Assembly: GCF_030272615.1 (NCBI RefSeq)
Contig: NC_081407.1
Span: forward strand, 96,827,897 to 96,891,896
From: Cryptomeria japonica
Lineage: Eukaryota; Streptophyta; Pinopsida; Cupressales; Cupressaceae
DNA length: 64,000 bases
Direction of reading: 5' to 3'
Shown: piece after piece, positions 12,420-24,784 of the stretch
Layout: every line of letters begins with the position of its first letter
Position numbering within the stretch: position 1 is the stretch's first letter
Position numbers and translations under genes: made by a program
The notes under the pieces: model-generated
What the model was told of the DNA's origin: nothing
The model's database searches: none
The model's input: the letters and a program-made list of their open reading frames with translations, nothing else

Positions 12420-12977
12420 TGTGAGAAAAATAACAAGTGCAACAAATTTGCAAAGAAGAACAATAGCACATAACACATAGATTTACATGGAAAAACTTGG
12501 TAAAAATATACGAGTAAAAAACCACAGGAAAAATTTGTCTTTCGTATTGATTCTCAAGAATTATAGAGTTACAACAATCTCAAAACTATTATGGTCTTAT
12601 TTTTAACGAAGGAAGAGCTACTCTATATATACAAATTTGAGAAACTTAATGCAATAATTAAGTTCTCAAATTTGCCACCTCTAACCCTTCTAATGCCACC
12701 ACTATAGTCATATTATTGACTAAGCCTATATGTGGCTCTCAATCGTCTACAAGGTTGACACATATAGAGTCGAACTTGATTCTCCTATGAATCACCTAAT
12801 AATTTACTAAGTCAACACAACTGAGTTGCAGAGTCCTAGTTGGAGACAACTTACTAAATATAGTAAGTAGGACTCACACAACTACATGTATGGCACATAC
12901 ATGAGAAAAGTCCTAATTGAAGACAACTTTTATGAAACATATGGAAGCAAAGTCCTAATTGAATTCACATTCCAACA
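12420..12977 (-). repeat. 3' LTR of the Copia element
   Basis: Minus-strand LTR reading TGTTGGAATGTG ... TTTTTCTCACA. It aligns along its whole length with 32837-33382. It has a 14-base segment (AACTTGATTCTCCT) missing from the other LTR. A purine tract, AAGTGGGAGAA on the minus strand, adjoins it at 12978-12988. Confidence 0.9.
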
Positions 12978-12988
12978 TTCTCCCACTT
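12978..12988 (-). other. Polypurine tract of the Copia element
   Basis: Minus-strand AAGTGGGAGAA sits directly upstream of the 3' LTR start TGTTGG, the position where LTR elements prime plus-strand DNA synthesis. Confidence 0.75.
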
Positions 12989-13004
12989 GAAGTCAAATTT
13001 CAAA

Positions 13005-14650
13005 CTTTGAATAATTCCTCTACTGAAAGACCATTGCCAATGCTGCCTATCATCACATAATTTATAGACCAAGAGAAGTTTTGCACCAAATGAAATTCTC
13101 TCTTCTAATAGGTTTCATTATAATATCTGCAAGGTTTACATCAATGTGAATCTTGGCTAAAGAGATTTGTCCTCCTTCCACCACTTCATGAACAAAGTGA
13201 TATTGAATATCAATATTCTTTGTTCTGGAATGGTAAGCTGAGTTTCGTACTAAGTGTAAAGCACTTTGACTATCACAAAGCAATACCATTATCTTGCTTC
13301 ACTTGAAATTCACCCAAAAGTTTATGAAGCTAAATCACCTCCTTGCTATCATGTGTTGCTGCCATATATTCTTCCTCAGTAGTAGACAATGCCACCACTT
13401 CCTGCAACTTTGACACCCAACTAACAACACCTCCAGCTAAAGAGAAAACATAACCTGTTGTAGACTTTCTCTAATCTTTGTCTCCACCAAAATTTGTATC
13501 CACATACCCATTAACTTGAAGACTACTCCCACTGTGACATATAGCAACATTTGAAGTGCCTCTCAAATATTTGAGAATCCACTTCACAGTTGTCCAATGA
13601 TCAGTACCAGGATTCACCATGTACCTACTAACAACTCCCACTACTTGTGCAATGTCTAGTAACATAAGACTTCCTACTGCTGATGAGTACAATACATGAG
13701 ACATTTGTGTCTTCTCTACTTCTGTGCTAGGGCACTGTTCAGAAGACAATTTAATATGAATAGGAAATGGAGTACTAATTGGTTGTGATTTTTGCATATT
13801 GAAGCACTGCAGAACCTTCTCCACATAATTTTTCTGTGACAACCATAATTTCATGTTGTTTCTATCTCTATGTATCCTCATTCCAAGAATCTGCTTTTCA
13901 CTGCCTAAGTTATTCATCTCAAACTCCCTAGCAAGTTGATTTTTCAAATGGATGATTTTATACATGTTGGGACCTGCTACCAACATATCATCAACATACA
14001 ATAGTAGAATAATAAAATTACCATCATCATACCTTTGAAAATAGGCACAATGATCAGCCTCACATCTACTAAAACCCAAACTCAACATGAAGGAATCAAA
14101 CCGCTTGTACCAACACCTTGGTGCCTATTTCAAACCATACAACAATTTTCTCAGCCTACAAACAAGATTCTCATTGCCTCTTTCCTCAAAACCTTCTGGT
14201 TGTTGCATATAAATCTCCTTAGAGAGATCACCATGCAAGAAGGTTGTTTTTACATCTAACTATTCTAACTCCAAATCAAGACTAGCAACAAGAGCTAAAA
14301 TGACTCTAATAGTACTTAACCATACAACAAGTGAAAAAATTTCATCAAAATCAATACCAGATTTCTGTGCATACCCCTTGGCCACCAACCGAGATTTATA
14401 TCTCTCTAAATTATCATTTAAACCTCTCTTCAACTTGAAGACCCACTTGTTCCCAATAGCTTTTCTCCCTTTAGGCAATTGCACAAGCTCCCATGTTTTG
14501 TTCTTATGCAGAGCTTCCATCTCCTCTTCCATAGAAACTCTCCATTTGCTTGCACATTCAGCTTCACAAGCCCCCTGATATGAACTAGGTTCACCAACAT
14601 TAATAAGTAATGCATAAGAAGAATTAAAAGTAAGAGAATTTTCCTTATAG
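13005..14650 (-). pseudogene. Copia reverse transcriptase and RNase H, broken
   Basis: The RT begins around 14532 with EMEALHKNKTWELVQLP, then NKWVFKLKRG and RLVAKGYAQKSGIDFDEIFS. After a stop region it continues at 14088 with FSRCEADHCAYF and the catalytic box LLYVDDMLVAG near 13990, then SAVGSLMLL. The RNase H part at 13289 has CDSQSALHLVRN and the HIDVNLADIIMKPI tail. These are standard Copia landmarks in the expected order. Frameshifts and stops near 13470, 13290 and 14260 break it. Confidence 0.9.
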
Positions 14651-15105
14651 GTGGTTTGATTAATCTACGAGATCTTCTTAAAATAGGTGATGATTCACCC
14701 TATGGCTCAACTAGTTGTTGCTCTTCTAGTTGATCTTCAACTAGTTTCTTTGCATCTAGTTCTTCTTCATCAAGCACATCTATATGATCATCACATTTTT
14801 AAACCTCTTCTGGAATAAATTCCATACCATATTGTTCTTTACCTCTTTGCAATTAATTTTCATTAAAATACACATCTCAACTAACAATAATATTGTGGGC
14901 AGCAATATCCCACAATCTGTACCCCTTTGTACCTTCTACATAGCCAAGAAAAATATATTTTGTGGACTTCTTGTCCAGCTTATTTCTATTCTCTTTAGGA
15001 ATACATACATAAGAATTGCAACAAAAAATATGGAGGAATGAGTAATCAACTGGTTTACCTTTCCATATTTCTTCTGAAATTCTATTATCAAGAGCAGTAG
15101 TGGGA

Positions 15106-15110
15106 GATCT
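15106..15110. other. Target-site duplication of the 2.2-kb solo LTR (left copy)
   Basis: GATCT here and GATCT at 17317-17321 flank an insert that starts TGTAATGCCCC and ends GGTACTACA. Confidence 0.88.
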
Positions 15111-17316
15111 TGTAATGCCCCACTAGGACCCTAAAGGAAAACAACACAACTAGGCAACTAAAGGGTGAAATAATTTTTAAAAAAAGCTAAGTGCACTAAC
15201 TATAACCATTGCACGTTTAATAACACAACAGAAGTCTAACATATGATTTCCTAAGGGTTACCAATGAAGATTAATTCGTAGATTATATTAACACCATAGT
15301 TAATCCAATTGTCCATTTACTTAGATAAATTAAATGCTTAAGTTCAAAACTACACATACATCTAAATCTTCATAATGAAAGAAATCAAAGTATTCCAATG
15401 CATTTATTTATCCATATTTCATTTATACATAAGATCAAAGCAACTAAATCAACATACATTCCACTGACATAATATTACAATATCCATAACTACATGGCTT
15501 CCAATAATACCACGGATTACAAAGTTACAATATCAAGGTTACATAAAAGTTTGATACAATGACCACAAGGTCTCAATTGAACAATGATCTCGAACAAGAG
15601 CTAGTACATGAACCACAAACCAAGAAACACCAATGAAGCCTTTCCTCGCCTGAAGATACAATCCAGAACATCTGCTAGGAAGTGACACTACCACCCGACC
15701 ATGTGATCCCTAAATGGAACCACCCCACCGTGCTAGGAGATAGTAGAAAACCCTCAAGCAAGCAAAGTAAGACAAGTACGAAAGGACTACAAGACTCCGC
15801 AAACATCCATGTAACTCAACTCACAAAACACAAGTGACTCTAAGGAGAGAGTGTCATCACATGTCTTACAGTGGATACCATGGTATAGCCTCCATAGGTC
15901 CCGACCCCCATCCTGGGTTTCTCCTGGTAACCTCTCCTGAGCCTCCAGTTCCAACTAAGTCTCATGTGGACCCTACCAATCCTTTTGTGAAGACAAGGTG
16001 GTAAGTTTTCTATTCCAGGCCTTCTTGTAACATAATGAGCCCTGTACAAGCACTCACCTATGTACGAGGTACACTTATCTTAATTAATATTTATCTCACT
16101 CCCCCCCAATATATTATTATGTTGTCACTTTTTAACTAACTTTCAACGGGTTATCCTGTCATCCACTTTGGGCACGACCCCCGCTCGAAAGCCACTCTCT
16201 CTCATAGGACACTAACAGGAAATGTCTCTCTACGAGAACTCTATGGCGTAACAGACAACCATAACCAATCCTGACAAAGCACAGGTGAAGGATACACAAT
16301 CACTAACCCAAGATTGACCATTTGGACAAACACACACAATGACTCACATCAATAAGGTTATATAACAACACCTGACCAAGGAGATAAAATAACATATGAC
16401 ACAATGACAACTCAATTAGAATTGCAACGAATTTAAGCTTGACTGCAAACACCATTTACACAAGATCCAAATACAGACAATCTTTTCTTAAAACAACCAA
16501 AAGCACAAATAACTTGCAATTAAAGATTTTCCAGACAATAAGAAAATATAGCTATATTAATACAAAGAAATTCATTTTGTCATTTGTCCAATAAGGTTAA
16601 ATCAATCACATAAAAATTAACCCCCTAATTATATGTTCATGATTACTTTACAAATAAACCTGATTAGATTGTATCAATAATCTAAATTATAATTCCAAAT
16701 TAAAAATTATATATAATAATATAATATAATTAGATAAATATATATATTCTACGAATATAATATTATATAATTATATCACATTAAAATATATAATAAAAAG
16801 ATTTAATTTTACAATAACTTTTTATTTCCAAAATAACATAATAAAACCACAATAATATATATATATATATATAATATTATTTTATTTTTATTTTTTGGGG
16901 GAATTAAATTATTATTTTTTAATTAATTTTTGTTTTTTAAATTAATGTTTTTTTTAAAAAAATAAAATAAAATTAAAACACGGCATACACACCGATGAAG
17001 GAGAATCACGACGTTCCCTGTCTCACCAAAATAAGTGAAGGAAAATCATCCCCTTGTATCCAATACACTTGCAAACACACAACATAAAATTCCACATTAC
17101 ATAAATAAAGTAAAATGTCAGTACATAGCAATAATCCATAAAATGTCATAAATCACAAGTACTGAAATACTGCAAATAAATTATGCATCTCATATCCAAA
17201 TAAAGCATGAAATAATGTCATAAAAATCTGAAAAACACATCATGGTAATGTATCCACTAAAAACAAACAATAATAAAATATGAGTCTGATCAGTTCACAC
17301 GAGGAAGGGTACTACA
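15111..17316 (+). mobile_element. 2.2-kb solo LTR, probably Gypsy type
   Basis: It runs from TGTAATGCCCCAC to GGGTACTACA with perfect 5-bp duplications (GATCT) on both sides. It interrupts the Copia integrase frame, which resumes exactly across the insert. No internal coding region, primer site or second LTR is seen, so it is a solo LTR of 2206 bp. TGTAATGCCC-type ends and such length are usual for large plant Gypsy LTRs, so the superfamily is an inference. 16560-16980 is extremely AT-rich. Confidence 0.88.
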
Positions 17317-17487
17317 GATCTATTGATCAAGAAACAAGTTGTTTTTACAAGCTCGCCCCAAAATTTCTGCTCCAAACCAACAGTACTCAACATGCATCTA
17401 GCTTGCTCCATGATTGTATGGTTCATGCATTTAGCAACACCATTTTGTTGTGGTGTCCTAGCAACCGTCAACTGCCTTGAAATTCCA

Positions 17488-17515
17488 AGGTAAGTGCAAG
17501 AAGTTGTGTCCACTT
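17488..17515 (+). repeat. Left terminal inverted repeat of the 13.6-kb transposon
   Basis: It begins AGGTAAGTGCAAGAAGTTGT and continues GTCCACTT. It is the inverted mate of 31061-31088 with about five mismatches, mostly in the first ten bases. Confidence 0.85.
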
Positions 17516-17565
17516 AATGTGGAAGTTTTGGACTTAGTTAAAAAGTGGAAATCAAGCGGAAAGAA

Positions 17566-17815
17566 TAAGAAATGAATCGGGATCTCATTTACTCTCGGGA
17601 TCCTGAGCCTAAAAACAAATGGGATCCTGTGGGCCCCAGGATCCCAAGCCTAGAACACAAAATGGGATCTCGTGTTAAAAACGAAACAAGATCTCGTGTT
17701 GAAATGAAACGGGATCCCGTTTCATTTCAACATGGGATCCCGTTTCGAATATATAATTTTTTTTTAAAACGAAATGGGGTTCATTTTTGCTATACGGGAT
17801 CCCGATTGAAGGAGT
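17566..17815. repeat. Left subterminal palindromic array (GGGATCCCGTTT)
   Basis: About ten copies of GGGATCC or close variants (GGGATCTCGTTT, GGGATCCTG) lie within 250 bases, some as full palindromes such as AAACGGGATCCCGTTT. The same word is found only near the other end (30121-30245). Such arrays near both ends of a DNA transposon commonly bind the transposase. That role here is inference. The 111-codon frame through it is not a gene. Confidence 0.75.
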
Positions 17816-17879
17816 GGAGCCCTCCCAGAAATTGCCAACAACCCGCCTGCAAGTCTTCCAGGTATGCCCAACACCCATT

Positions 17880-18289
17880 TTTATTCAATAATTCATATTT
17901 ACATTAATTTTTAGTTAAAAAATTAGATTAAGTTTAAAATTATTTTTTTTGTTAATGATTTTTAGTTTTAAATTTATTTTTTTTGTTAGAAAAAAATGTT
18001 TTTTAGCTTAATAATTATTTTTTTCATTAGAAAAGTATGTTTTTTAGTTTAAAAATTAGTTAAATTTAGTTTGAATTTTTTTTATGAATTGATTAGATTA
18101 GGATTTTTTTTAAACAAATAAATTTAATAAAAATGTTGAAAACCTTGAAACAAAACCAAAACCCCCCAAAAAATCAAAACCAAAACATCTAATTTACAAG
18201 ATCAAAACAAAAATGAAAATGAAAACCAAAACCAAAAAATTACAACAAAAATGAAACTATTTAAAACATCTAAATTGTATACAACATAC
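17880..18289. other. AT-rich filler inside the transposon
   Basis: Low-complexity A/T stretch with TTTTTAGTTT and AAAACC repeats. Nothing else is seen. Confidence 0.6.
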
Positions 18290-19330
18290 CCCCCATGACC
18301 ACATAGGATCACATCACGTTCAACCCCTTATGACCACATATGACCCCATTAGATCAACCATAGTGTCCAAAGGGGTCATGTATGTGGTCCTAAGGGGTCA
18401 CGCATGCACATTCTAATGTACATGTGTGACCCCTTAGGACCACATACATGACTCCTTAGGACACTATGCACGATCCTATGGGGTCATACATGTACATGGT
18501 CCTAAGGGGTTGAACACATGTGTGACGGGCCTTTAGGATCACATCGTGTTCTAAGGAGTCATATATGTGATCCTCAGGGATCACACATGTGTTAGAACAC
18601 ATGCGTGACCCCTTAGGACCACATATGAGCCATATTAACATCCTAACTTAGTTGGGGTATACAATTATACCCCAACTACTAGGATGTTAATTTAGCCCGC
18701 CCATATGTGGTCCTAATGGGTCACACATGTGTGCTCGATCCCTTAGGATCACATATATGACGGTCCCTTAGAACACAATGTGGTCCTAGAAAGGCCTGTC
18801 ACACATGCACGCCTGAACTAACTCATGCTTTCAACCCCTTCTATGACCATGTATATGTGTAACATGACCTCATAGGATCACATTGCTCACCCTAAGGGGT
18901 CATATGTGGTCCTAAGGGGTCGCACATGTACATTGTATAACACATGCATGTATCCCCTTAAGCCATCTCCTATTTTCAAATTCATTCCCCTTTTAAGCCA
19001 CATTTGTCCTATAATTTAGTTTGAGCCATGTCTATATTATACCATGAGTTAGAATGCGTGCATGTGTGTGACAAGCCTTTACTAGGACCACATTGTGTTC
19101 TAATGGGTCATAATCTGGTCCTAAGGAGTCATGCATGTGTTAGAACACATGTGTGACCCCTTAGGACCACATATGACCCCTTTTACTATCCTAGTAGTTG
19201 GGGTATATTGTATACACTAAGTATAGGATGTTAAAAGGGCTCATATGTGGTCCTAAGGGGTCATGCATGTGTTAGAACACATGTGTGACCCCTTAGAACA
19301 CAATGTGTTCCTAAAGGCTCATCACACACA
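18290..19330. repeat. Array of inverted GACCCCTTAGGACCACATATG words
   Basis: The words CCCTTAGGACCACATA and its complement TATGTGGTCCTAAGGGG alternate many times with CACATGTGTG-type palindromes, giving many potential hairpins. It has no coding content. It lies between the left end and the accessory gene of the 13.6-kb transposon and is probably part of that element. Confidence 0.75.
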
Positions 19331-19917
19331 TGCCACCTTTTTAACATCCTATAATTTAGGCCTATCCCCTTAAGCCACATACATCCTAATTAGTCCTATA
19401 GATCATCTTAAGCCACATACATCCTATAATTTAGGCCTATAGATCATCTTAAGCCACATACATCCTATAATTTAGGCCTATCCCCTTAAGCCACATACAT
19501 CCTAATTAGGCCTATAGATCATCTTAAGCCACATACATCCTATAATTTAGGCCTATCCCCTTAAGCCACATACATCCTAATTAGGCCTATAGATCATCTT
19601 AAGCCACATACATCCTAATTAGGCCAATCCCTTTAAGTAATGTTTCTTAAATGATTAATTACAAAATTTGTAGACGCTAAATTTGAAATTTCTATTCTAA
19701 GTACATGAAATTAACTAATTACAACCATACGGGCCTCTTAACATACTATTACGACAATTCCCCTTTTAACATACTAGGACCTATTAACGATATATATTAT
19801 TAAATGCCATATATTAAATAGCATGTAATAGGTCCTATTAACTATATATTCAATTAATTAAACTTAATTATGATCAAATTAAATTTAATTTTGACCATGT
19901 CCCCTTAAGACACATGT
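19331..19917. repeat. Array of CCCCTTAAGCCACATACATCC units, first block
   Basis: Units of about 50-90 bases reading 'cccttaagccacatacatcctaattaggcctatagatcatc' recur. A longer unit (about 19630-19917, ending GACACATGT) follows. Close copies of the longer unit sit at about 21300-21587 and 21690-21945. The LTR at 19918 cuts the array. Confidence 0.8.
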
Positions 19918-21135
19918 TGTAGACACCTAAAAATGGTCAACGCTTGCGGAGTCATACTTTAACATTTGCGCATTGCCTCATTTTAGGTTTTTGCGTCGCA
20001 TTAACATTTCTCCTATGTTACGCACTTGGTCTTTATCATTTGCGAACATCGAGTCATTCTTCTACATTCTTCATTTGTCTCGTTTTCGAATTTGGTCTTG
20101 TTGACAACAATCTTTAGTCATGATTTTGGTCGATCTTTGTCCTTGTCAATCTCATCATTTTACCATCGATCTGTCATCGATCCTTGTCCTCTTCAATCAT
20201 GTCAATTTGAATCAATTTGTCATTGTTCCTCATCAATTGGCATATTTATCAATCAAATCATTTAATCAAAATCATGATCGAATCGAGTCAATTATCTTTC
20301 ATCAAGACCTAATTCATCTTCTAGGGTTTTATGATTTAATCATTTAACCTTGTTTGTCATTTCTCCCTTTAGGTTACATAATTTATTTATTTATCCTAAG
20401 TCTTCTTGTCACAATTAAATGTTTATTTAATTGGCTAATTAATTCCTCCTTTTTTTGTAAATTAATTAATGAATGAGAAATTATTAATTAATTTACCTAT
20501 TTTTCATCAATTTCCTAATTTCCAAGTCATTATTTCCAACCTAATTTTCTAAATTCTCCTAAATTCCTAAATGTCTATTTCTATTTCAAATTCTTGTCAT
20601 AAATCTTTGCATAGCAATTTGTCATAAATTGTCATAAATTGTCATAAATCCTTGCATAGCAATTTGTCATAGACATTTCATAATTTTGCTATTCTTGATT
20701 TGAATTTCCATTCGAATCACTATCATGCTAATTTGATCATCTCTCCAATTTGTCTATAAATTGGATGAATTTCTTCAATCAAATCCCTTGATCCCCTTGA
20801 TTCTTAATCCCTAATTATGCTATTGAATTTATGCTTCTAGTACTCTTGATCAATCATCAATATCCATCTTGCTTTCAATTGTGTGTGAGCACTTGTAGGT
20901 GAGATCCACAATCCAACCATTTGAAGAGGAAAGAAGAACAATGGAGCCGCATGAAGGAGCGTTCAAGTCATGTCTATGGTTTGCATAATCTTTCATTTTT
21001 TGAATGCTTTTTATCTCATGTCTCTATTGAATGTGTCTTAGGATAGATTCATTGCAATGAATGCATTTGTGATTGAGCTAATAATGATTAATGTTTTTAT
21101 CTTGCTTGTGATGATTTCCTATTTCCTATGCTACA
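19918..21135 (+). mobile_element. LTR of the TGTAGACACC family inside the transposon
   Basis: It starts TGTAGACACCTAAAAATGG and ends CTATGCTACA. Its last 500 bases match the reverse complement of the LTR at 63339-64000, which fixes the right edge. The flanks CATGT and TTAAT do not match. The array to the right resumes at an earlier phase than where the left part stopped, which suggests unequal exchange or duplication after insertion. No internal genes, so it is a solo LTR. Confidence 0.75.
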
Positions 21136-22330
21136 TTAATTTAGGCCTATCCCCTTAAGCCACATACATCCTAATTAGGCCTATAGATCATCTTAAGCCA
21201 CATACATCCTATAATTTAGGCCTATCCCCTTAAGCCACATACATCCTAATTAGGCCTATAGATCATCTTAAGCCACATACATCCTAATTAGGCCAATCCC
21301 TTTAAGTAATGTTTCTTAAATGATTAATTACAAAATTTGTAGACGCTAAATTTGAAATTGCTATTCTAAGTACATGAAATTAACTAATTACAACCATACG
21401 GGCCTCTTAACATACTATTACGACAATTCCCCTTTTAACATACTAGGACCTATTAACGATATATATTATTAAATGCCATATATTAAATAGCATGTAATAG
21501 GTCCTATTAACTATATATTCAATTAATTAAACTTAATTATGATAAAATTAAATTTAATTTTGACCATGTCCCCTTAAGACACATGTAATTAGAAAATGCA
21601 TGTACATCATATAATTTAGGTCTGTCCCCTTAAGCCACATACATCCTATAATTTAGGACTATCCCCTTAAGCCACATACATCCTATAATTTTTAGATGCT
21701 AAATTTGAAATTCCTATTCTAAGTACATTAAATTAACTAATTACAACCATACGGGCCTCTTAACATACTATTACGACAATTCCCCTTTTAACATACTAGG
21801 ACCTATTAACTATATATATTATTAAATTCCATATATTAAATAGCATGTAATAGGTCCTATTAACTATATATTCAATTTATTAAACTTAATTATGATAAGA
21901 TTTAATTTAATTTCGACCATGTCCCCTTAAGACACATGTAATTAGGAAATGCACGTACATGAAATTATGAGTATGTACATGAAATTACGAGGTCATGTAC
22001 ACCCCTTTTAACATGCATATTATTACAACCATACCCCTTAAGCCACATGTGTCTCCTATTTAAAGTTTCTTCCCCTTAAGCCACATAGAGGCCAATCCCC
22101 TTAAGCCACATACATCCTAATTAGGCCTATCCCCTTAGCCACTTGCCCTAGTTAGGACAATCCCTTTAAGTCGTGTGTCTTAAATGATTAATTACAAATT
22201 TGTAGATGCTAAATTTAATTACGACCTATTTAGGCCTATCCCCTTAATCCAAAATTATCCTATTTCTTGTTTGATCCCCTTAAGCCGTGTGTCCTAACTT
22301 TAGGCCAATCCCCTTAAGTCATGTGTGTCA
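21136..22330. repeat. Array of CCCCTTAAGCCACAT units, second block
   Basis: It repeats the units of 19331-19917, including two long units (about 21300-21587 and 21690-21945) that share runs such as ACGGGCCTCTTAACATACTA. It becomes more degenerate towards 22330. No gene is seen. Confidence 0.8.
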
Positions 22331-22602
22331 CTTGATGATTAATTACAAAAAATTTCATAGATGTTAAATTTTAAATTCTTATACATGATCATATTATATG
22401 TAAAAATGTGCATGTTCTTGATTTCATATGTACACAATAATTTTTTTATCATTTATCCGTCCAAAGAGCTTGTATATGTATATATGTTTACAATGTATAT
22501 ATATGTAGATTGTACATGTTTTAAAATTATTTGTAATTTAAATTCATGTTTTAGTTTCAAAAGTTAGATTTTAAATTTTTATTTGATTTTTTATCAAATG
22601 TA

Positions 22603-22626
22603 TGTGTACACACACACACACACACA
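22603..22626. repeat. (CA)n microsatellite
   Basis: About 12 CA dinucleotides lie just upstream of the accessory gene start. Confidence 0.85.
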
Positions 22627-22683
22627 GCTCAGATTACATACACATCATCACATAGATGTGTTTTATATAGAAGATTTTCTTAA

Positions 22684-24645
22684 TGCAACAGGGCCTCAAC
22701 CCCCCCCCAGATGACCTTGCACATGGTGCACCACCTCCACCTCCTGATTCTGCTGAGGCTCGATTTCAAGCCATTATTGATGAGAATGTTGTTTTCATAC
22801 AGGGAAAAGTTAATGAGATCCTTAGAGCACCACATATATACCCACACATGCATCATTTTGCATGCAAAATGTTATTGATGCAGTTAGGTATATAGATGCA
22901 GAGCACGATTCACATCGAGCATGGAGAGAGGAGAGACACCAATTTTATTCTGATGACCTCTCCTATAGGGATATTTTGAACCTAAGAATAGAAAAATCTT
23001 ACCTTGTTCCATATTTTTCAAACCCCATCACAGGTGAACCCATTCCACCAAACAAATCTCGCATATCCATGGGGTGGTGTACACATCAAGGTATGGCCGA
23101 TAATTTTTGGGATCGATGGCAAATGGTATTTGACACCCCACCACATGCCAACTTAGAGTGCCCTTTATACTTCTTGAGAAAATTATATGTAGAGTTTGTT
23201 TTGGGTTTAAAGCCCAATTATTTTGATCTTAGAGCATTCCAGGGTGTTGGTGGTGGCATGCCACATGATAGGTTGGGGGCATGTATTGACCCCAATAGAC
23301 CTGCCCGTTGCCAGGCCATTGTGGCTCCTATGCCTATTATACCTATGACTGTTCATCAACGTTCTGTTATCTCCACATTGGACTCATTGACCACACTCAC
23401 TGGTAGCCTTAGTCAGTAAACAACTGATTTGTTGGACCGTGGCGACATTGACACTGCTAAGGATGATGTTGACATGAGTACAACCATTCCACATACATCG
23501 ACACCTCCATTTTATATGATTTTCCATCGACTATTCTATGGGCCTTGTGATGGTCCAGACCTTGCTTCGAGTTCACATCATGGTCCATCCTCTTCAGCTG
23601 CACGGGGAGCATCCACTGATCATGATAATATTGGTTCATATGTCAATTTTCTTTGTGCCGATGATCATCCCATAGATCATGATTTATGTGGTAAACAGGT
23701 ATGGGGAGATCTAGTACATACATACAGTTTGCACTATATACATTTAAATTTACATAATCTATATAGATCTCTTTATCTATATGTCTTCACTATTTACACA
23801 TGTACATGTCTCCAGCCCATGTTTGGAGCCACTACGACACCGACTTCCACATCAGATTAGCCACCTGCCACTATGGTGAGTGCAGCTCCTCCAACATCGG
23901 TTGTTGCAGATGAGCAGAGAGATTCAGTACGTTGACACTCTATCTTAATTTATATATACATTTAGAGATTTAATTAATTTTGTTCATCAAACTTACATGA
24001 TATTTTAAATAAATAAATAAACATCATACAGTTGATTTAATGTCTAGATTTAATTAATTTTGTTGTATAGGTGGACATGACCATCAGAATGAGTTTACAT
24101 TCAGATGGGCCATATGATTATCCTAATTCTCTTGTTAGTTTTCTGCAGACATCGTCTACATTTAAGGTATTTAATGTTGATTTAAATTAAAAAAAATTGA
24201 TACAAGTTTCAGAGTTTCTATTTAAAAATTAAATTAATTTATATATATAATATATGTACATGCGTGCATATAATTGACACGTGCAACTCTTTTTTAAATA
24301 CCTTGTAGGATCTTGTTGATAGTGGAGTTTTTGTTGATGTCACCCCAGATACAATGCGTATAGGAGATGATCTAAGTCAGGTACATGCGTATGAACATTA
24401 AATTATCTCTAGTTCAAAATGAACATTTTAAATATAAATTTAATTTAAATTTCTATTTTAAATCATTGATCTTGATCTATATATATATATATATATGTGT
24501 GTACATGTACTATATAGCATGAGATACCAATGCCATCTACTGCCCCTATAACACCTAGAGATGCAGAGCCCTTAGTGGAGTCTAGAGGAGATGAGCCTAC
24601 TCATGTACACGTATGTGCTACTGAACTTATAATTGAGATTTTTAA

Positions 24646-24685
<40 letters not shown>

Positions 24686-24784
24686 CATGAACTATGTACA
24701 ACTCTCACAAAATTGAACATTTTTGTCTTGCAGAGTGGATCTTCTCCTCTTCGTCCACGTGGCTTGAAGAGGAATCTAGAATGA
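22684..24784 (+). pseudogene. Six-exon accessory gene of the 13.6-kb transposon, unknown function
   Basis: I do not recognise this protein. Exons are 22684-23698, 23816-23926, 24071-24166, 24309-24380, 24518-24610 and 24734-24784. Every intron is GT-AG and phase 0, and exons 2-6 have lengths divisible by three. It starts MQQGLNPPPDDLAHGAPPPP (Pro-rich). It continues with a folded-looking part with WGCTH-like GWCTHQGMADNFWDRWQMV, a YFLRKLYVEFVLGLKP stretch and PIIPMTVHQRS. It ends in Ser/Asp/Thr-rich low-complexity exons and a basic tail, PLRPRGLKRNLE. Damage: a frameshift near 22855, a stop at 23417-23419 and a stop in exon 2. It converges on the transposase gene. Accessory DNA-binding or regulatory roles are possible but unproven. 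Confidence 0.68.
24648..24682. repeat. (TA)n microsatellite in the last intron
   Basis: A run of TA dinucleotides within the intron between exons 5 and 6 of the accessory gene. Confidence 0.85.

Larger units (their letters stand above)
14650..17483 (-). pseudogene. Copia integrase C-terminal half, split by a solo LTR
   Basis: Just left of the transposon edge the frame reads GISRQLTVARTPQQNGVAK, the classic Copia integrase motif. Then comes MNHTIMEQARCML, and it is cut at 17317-17321 by the solo LTR 15111-17316. Left of that LTR it resumes as RSPTTALDNRISEEIWKGK, a run ending FLGYVEGTKGYRLWD, and DVYFNEN. The region then passes through a decayed linker to the RT. An in-frame stop replaces Arg in IVS*DVYF. 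The normal partner half of the integrase lies at 31093-31500. Confidence 0.88.

Noticed and set aside
12165-12525. Minus-strand frames of 83-103 codons
   Set aside because: They are shadows of the acidic ORF on the plus strand; the poly-Ser and poly-Ile runs mirror GAT repeats.
15840-16049. 69-codon frame inside the solo LTR
   Set aside because: No motif; LTR sequence is non-coding.
17572-17907. 111-codon frame near the left transposon end
   Set aside because: It runs through the GGGATCCCGTTT array; the repeated RDP/WDPV residues are just the repeat translated.
18290-22330. CRISPR-like array of short repeats
   Set aside because: Units vary in length and orientation, have no uniform spacers and lie in a eukaryotic transposon.
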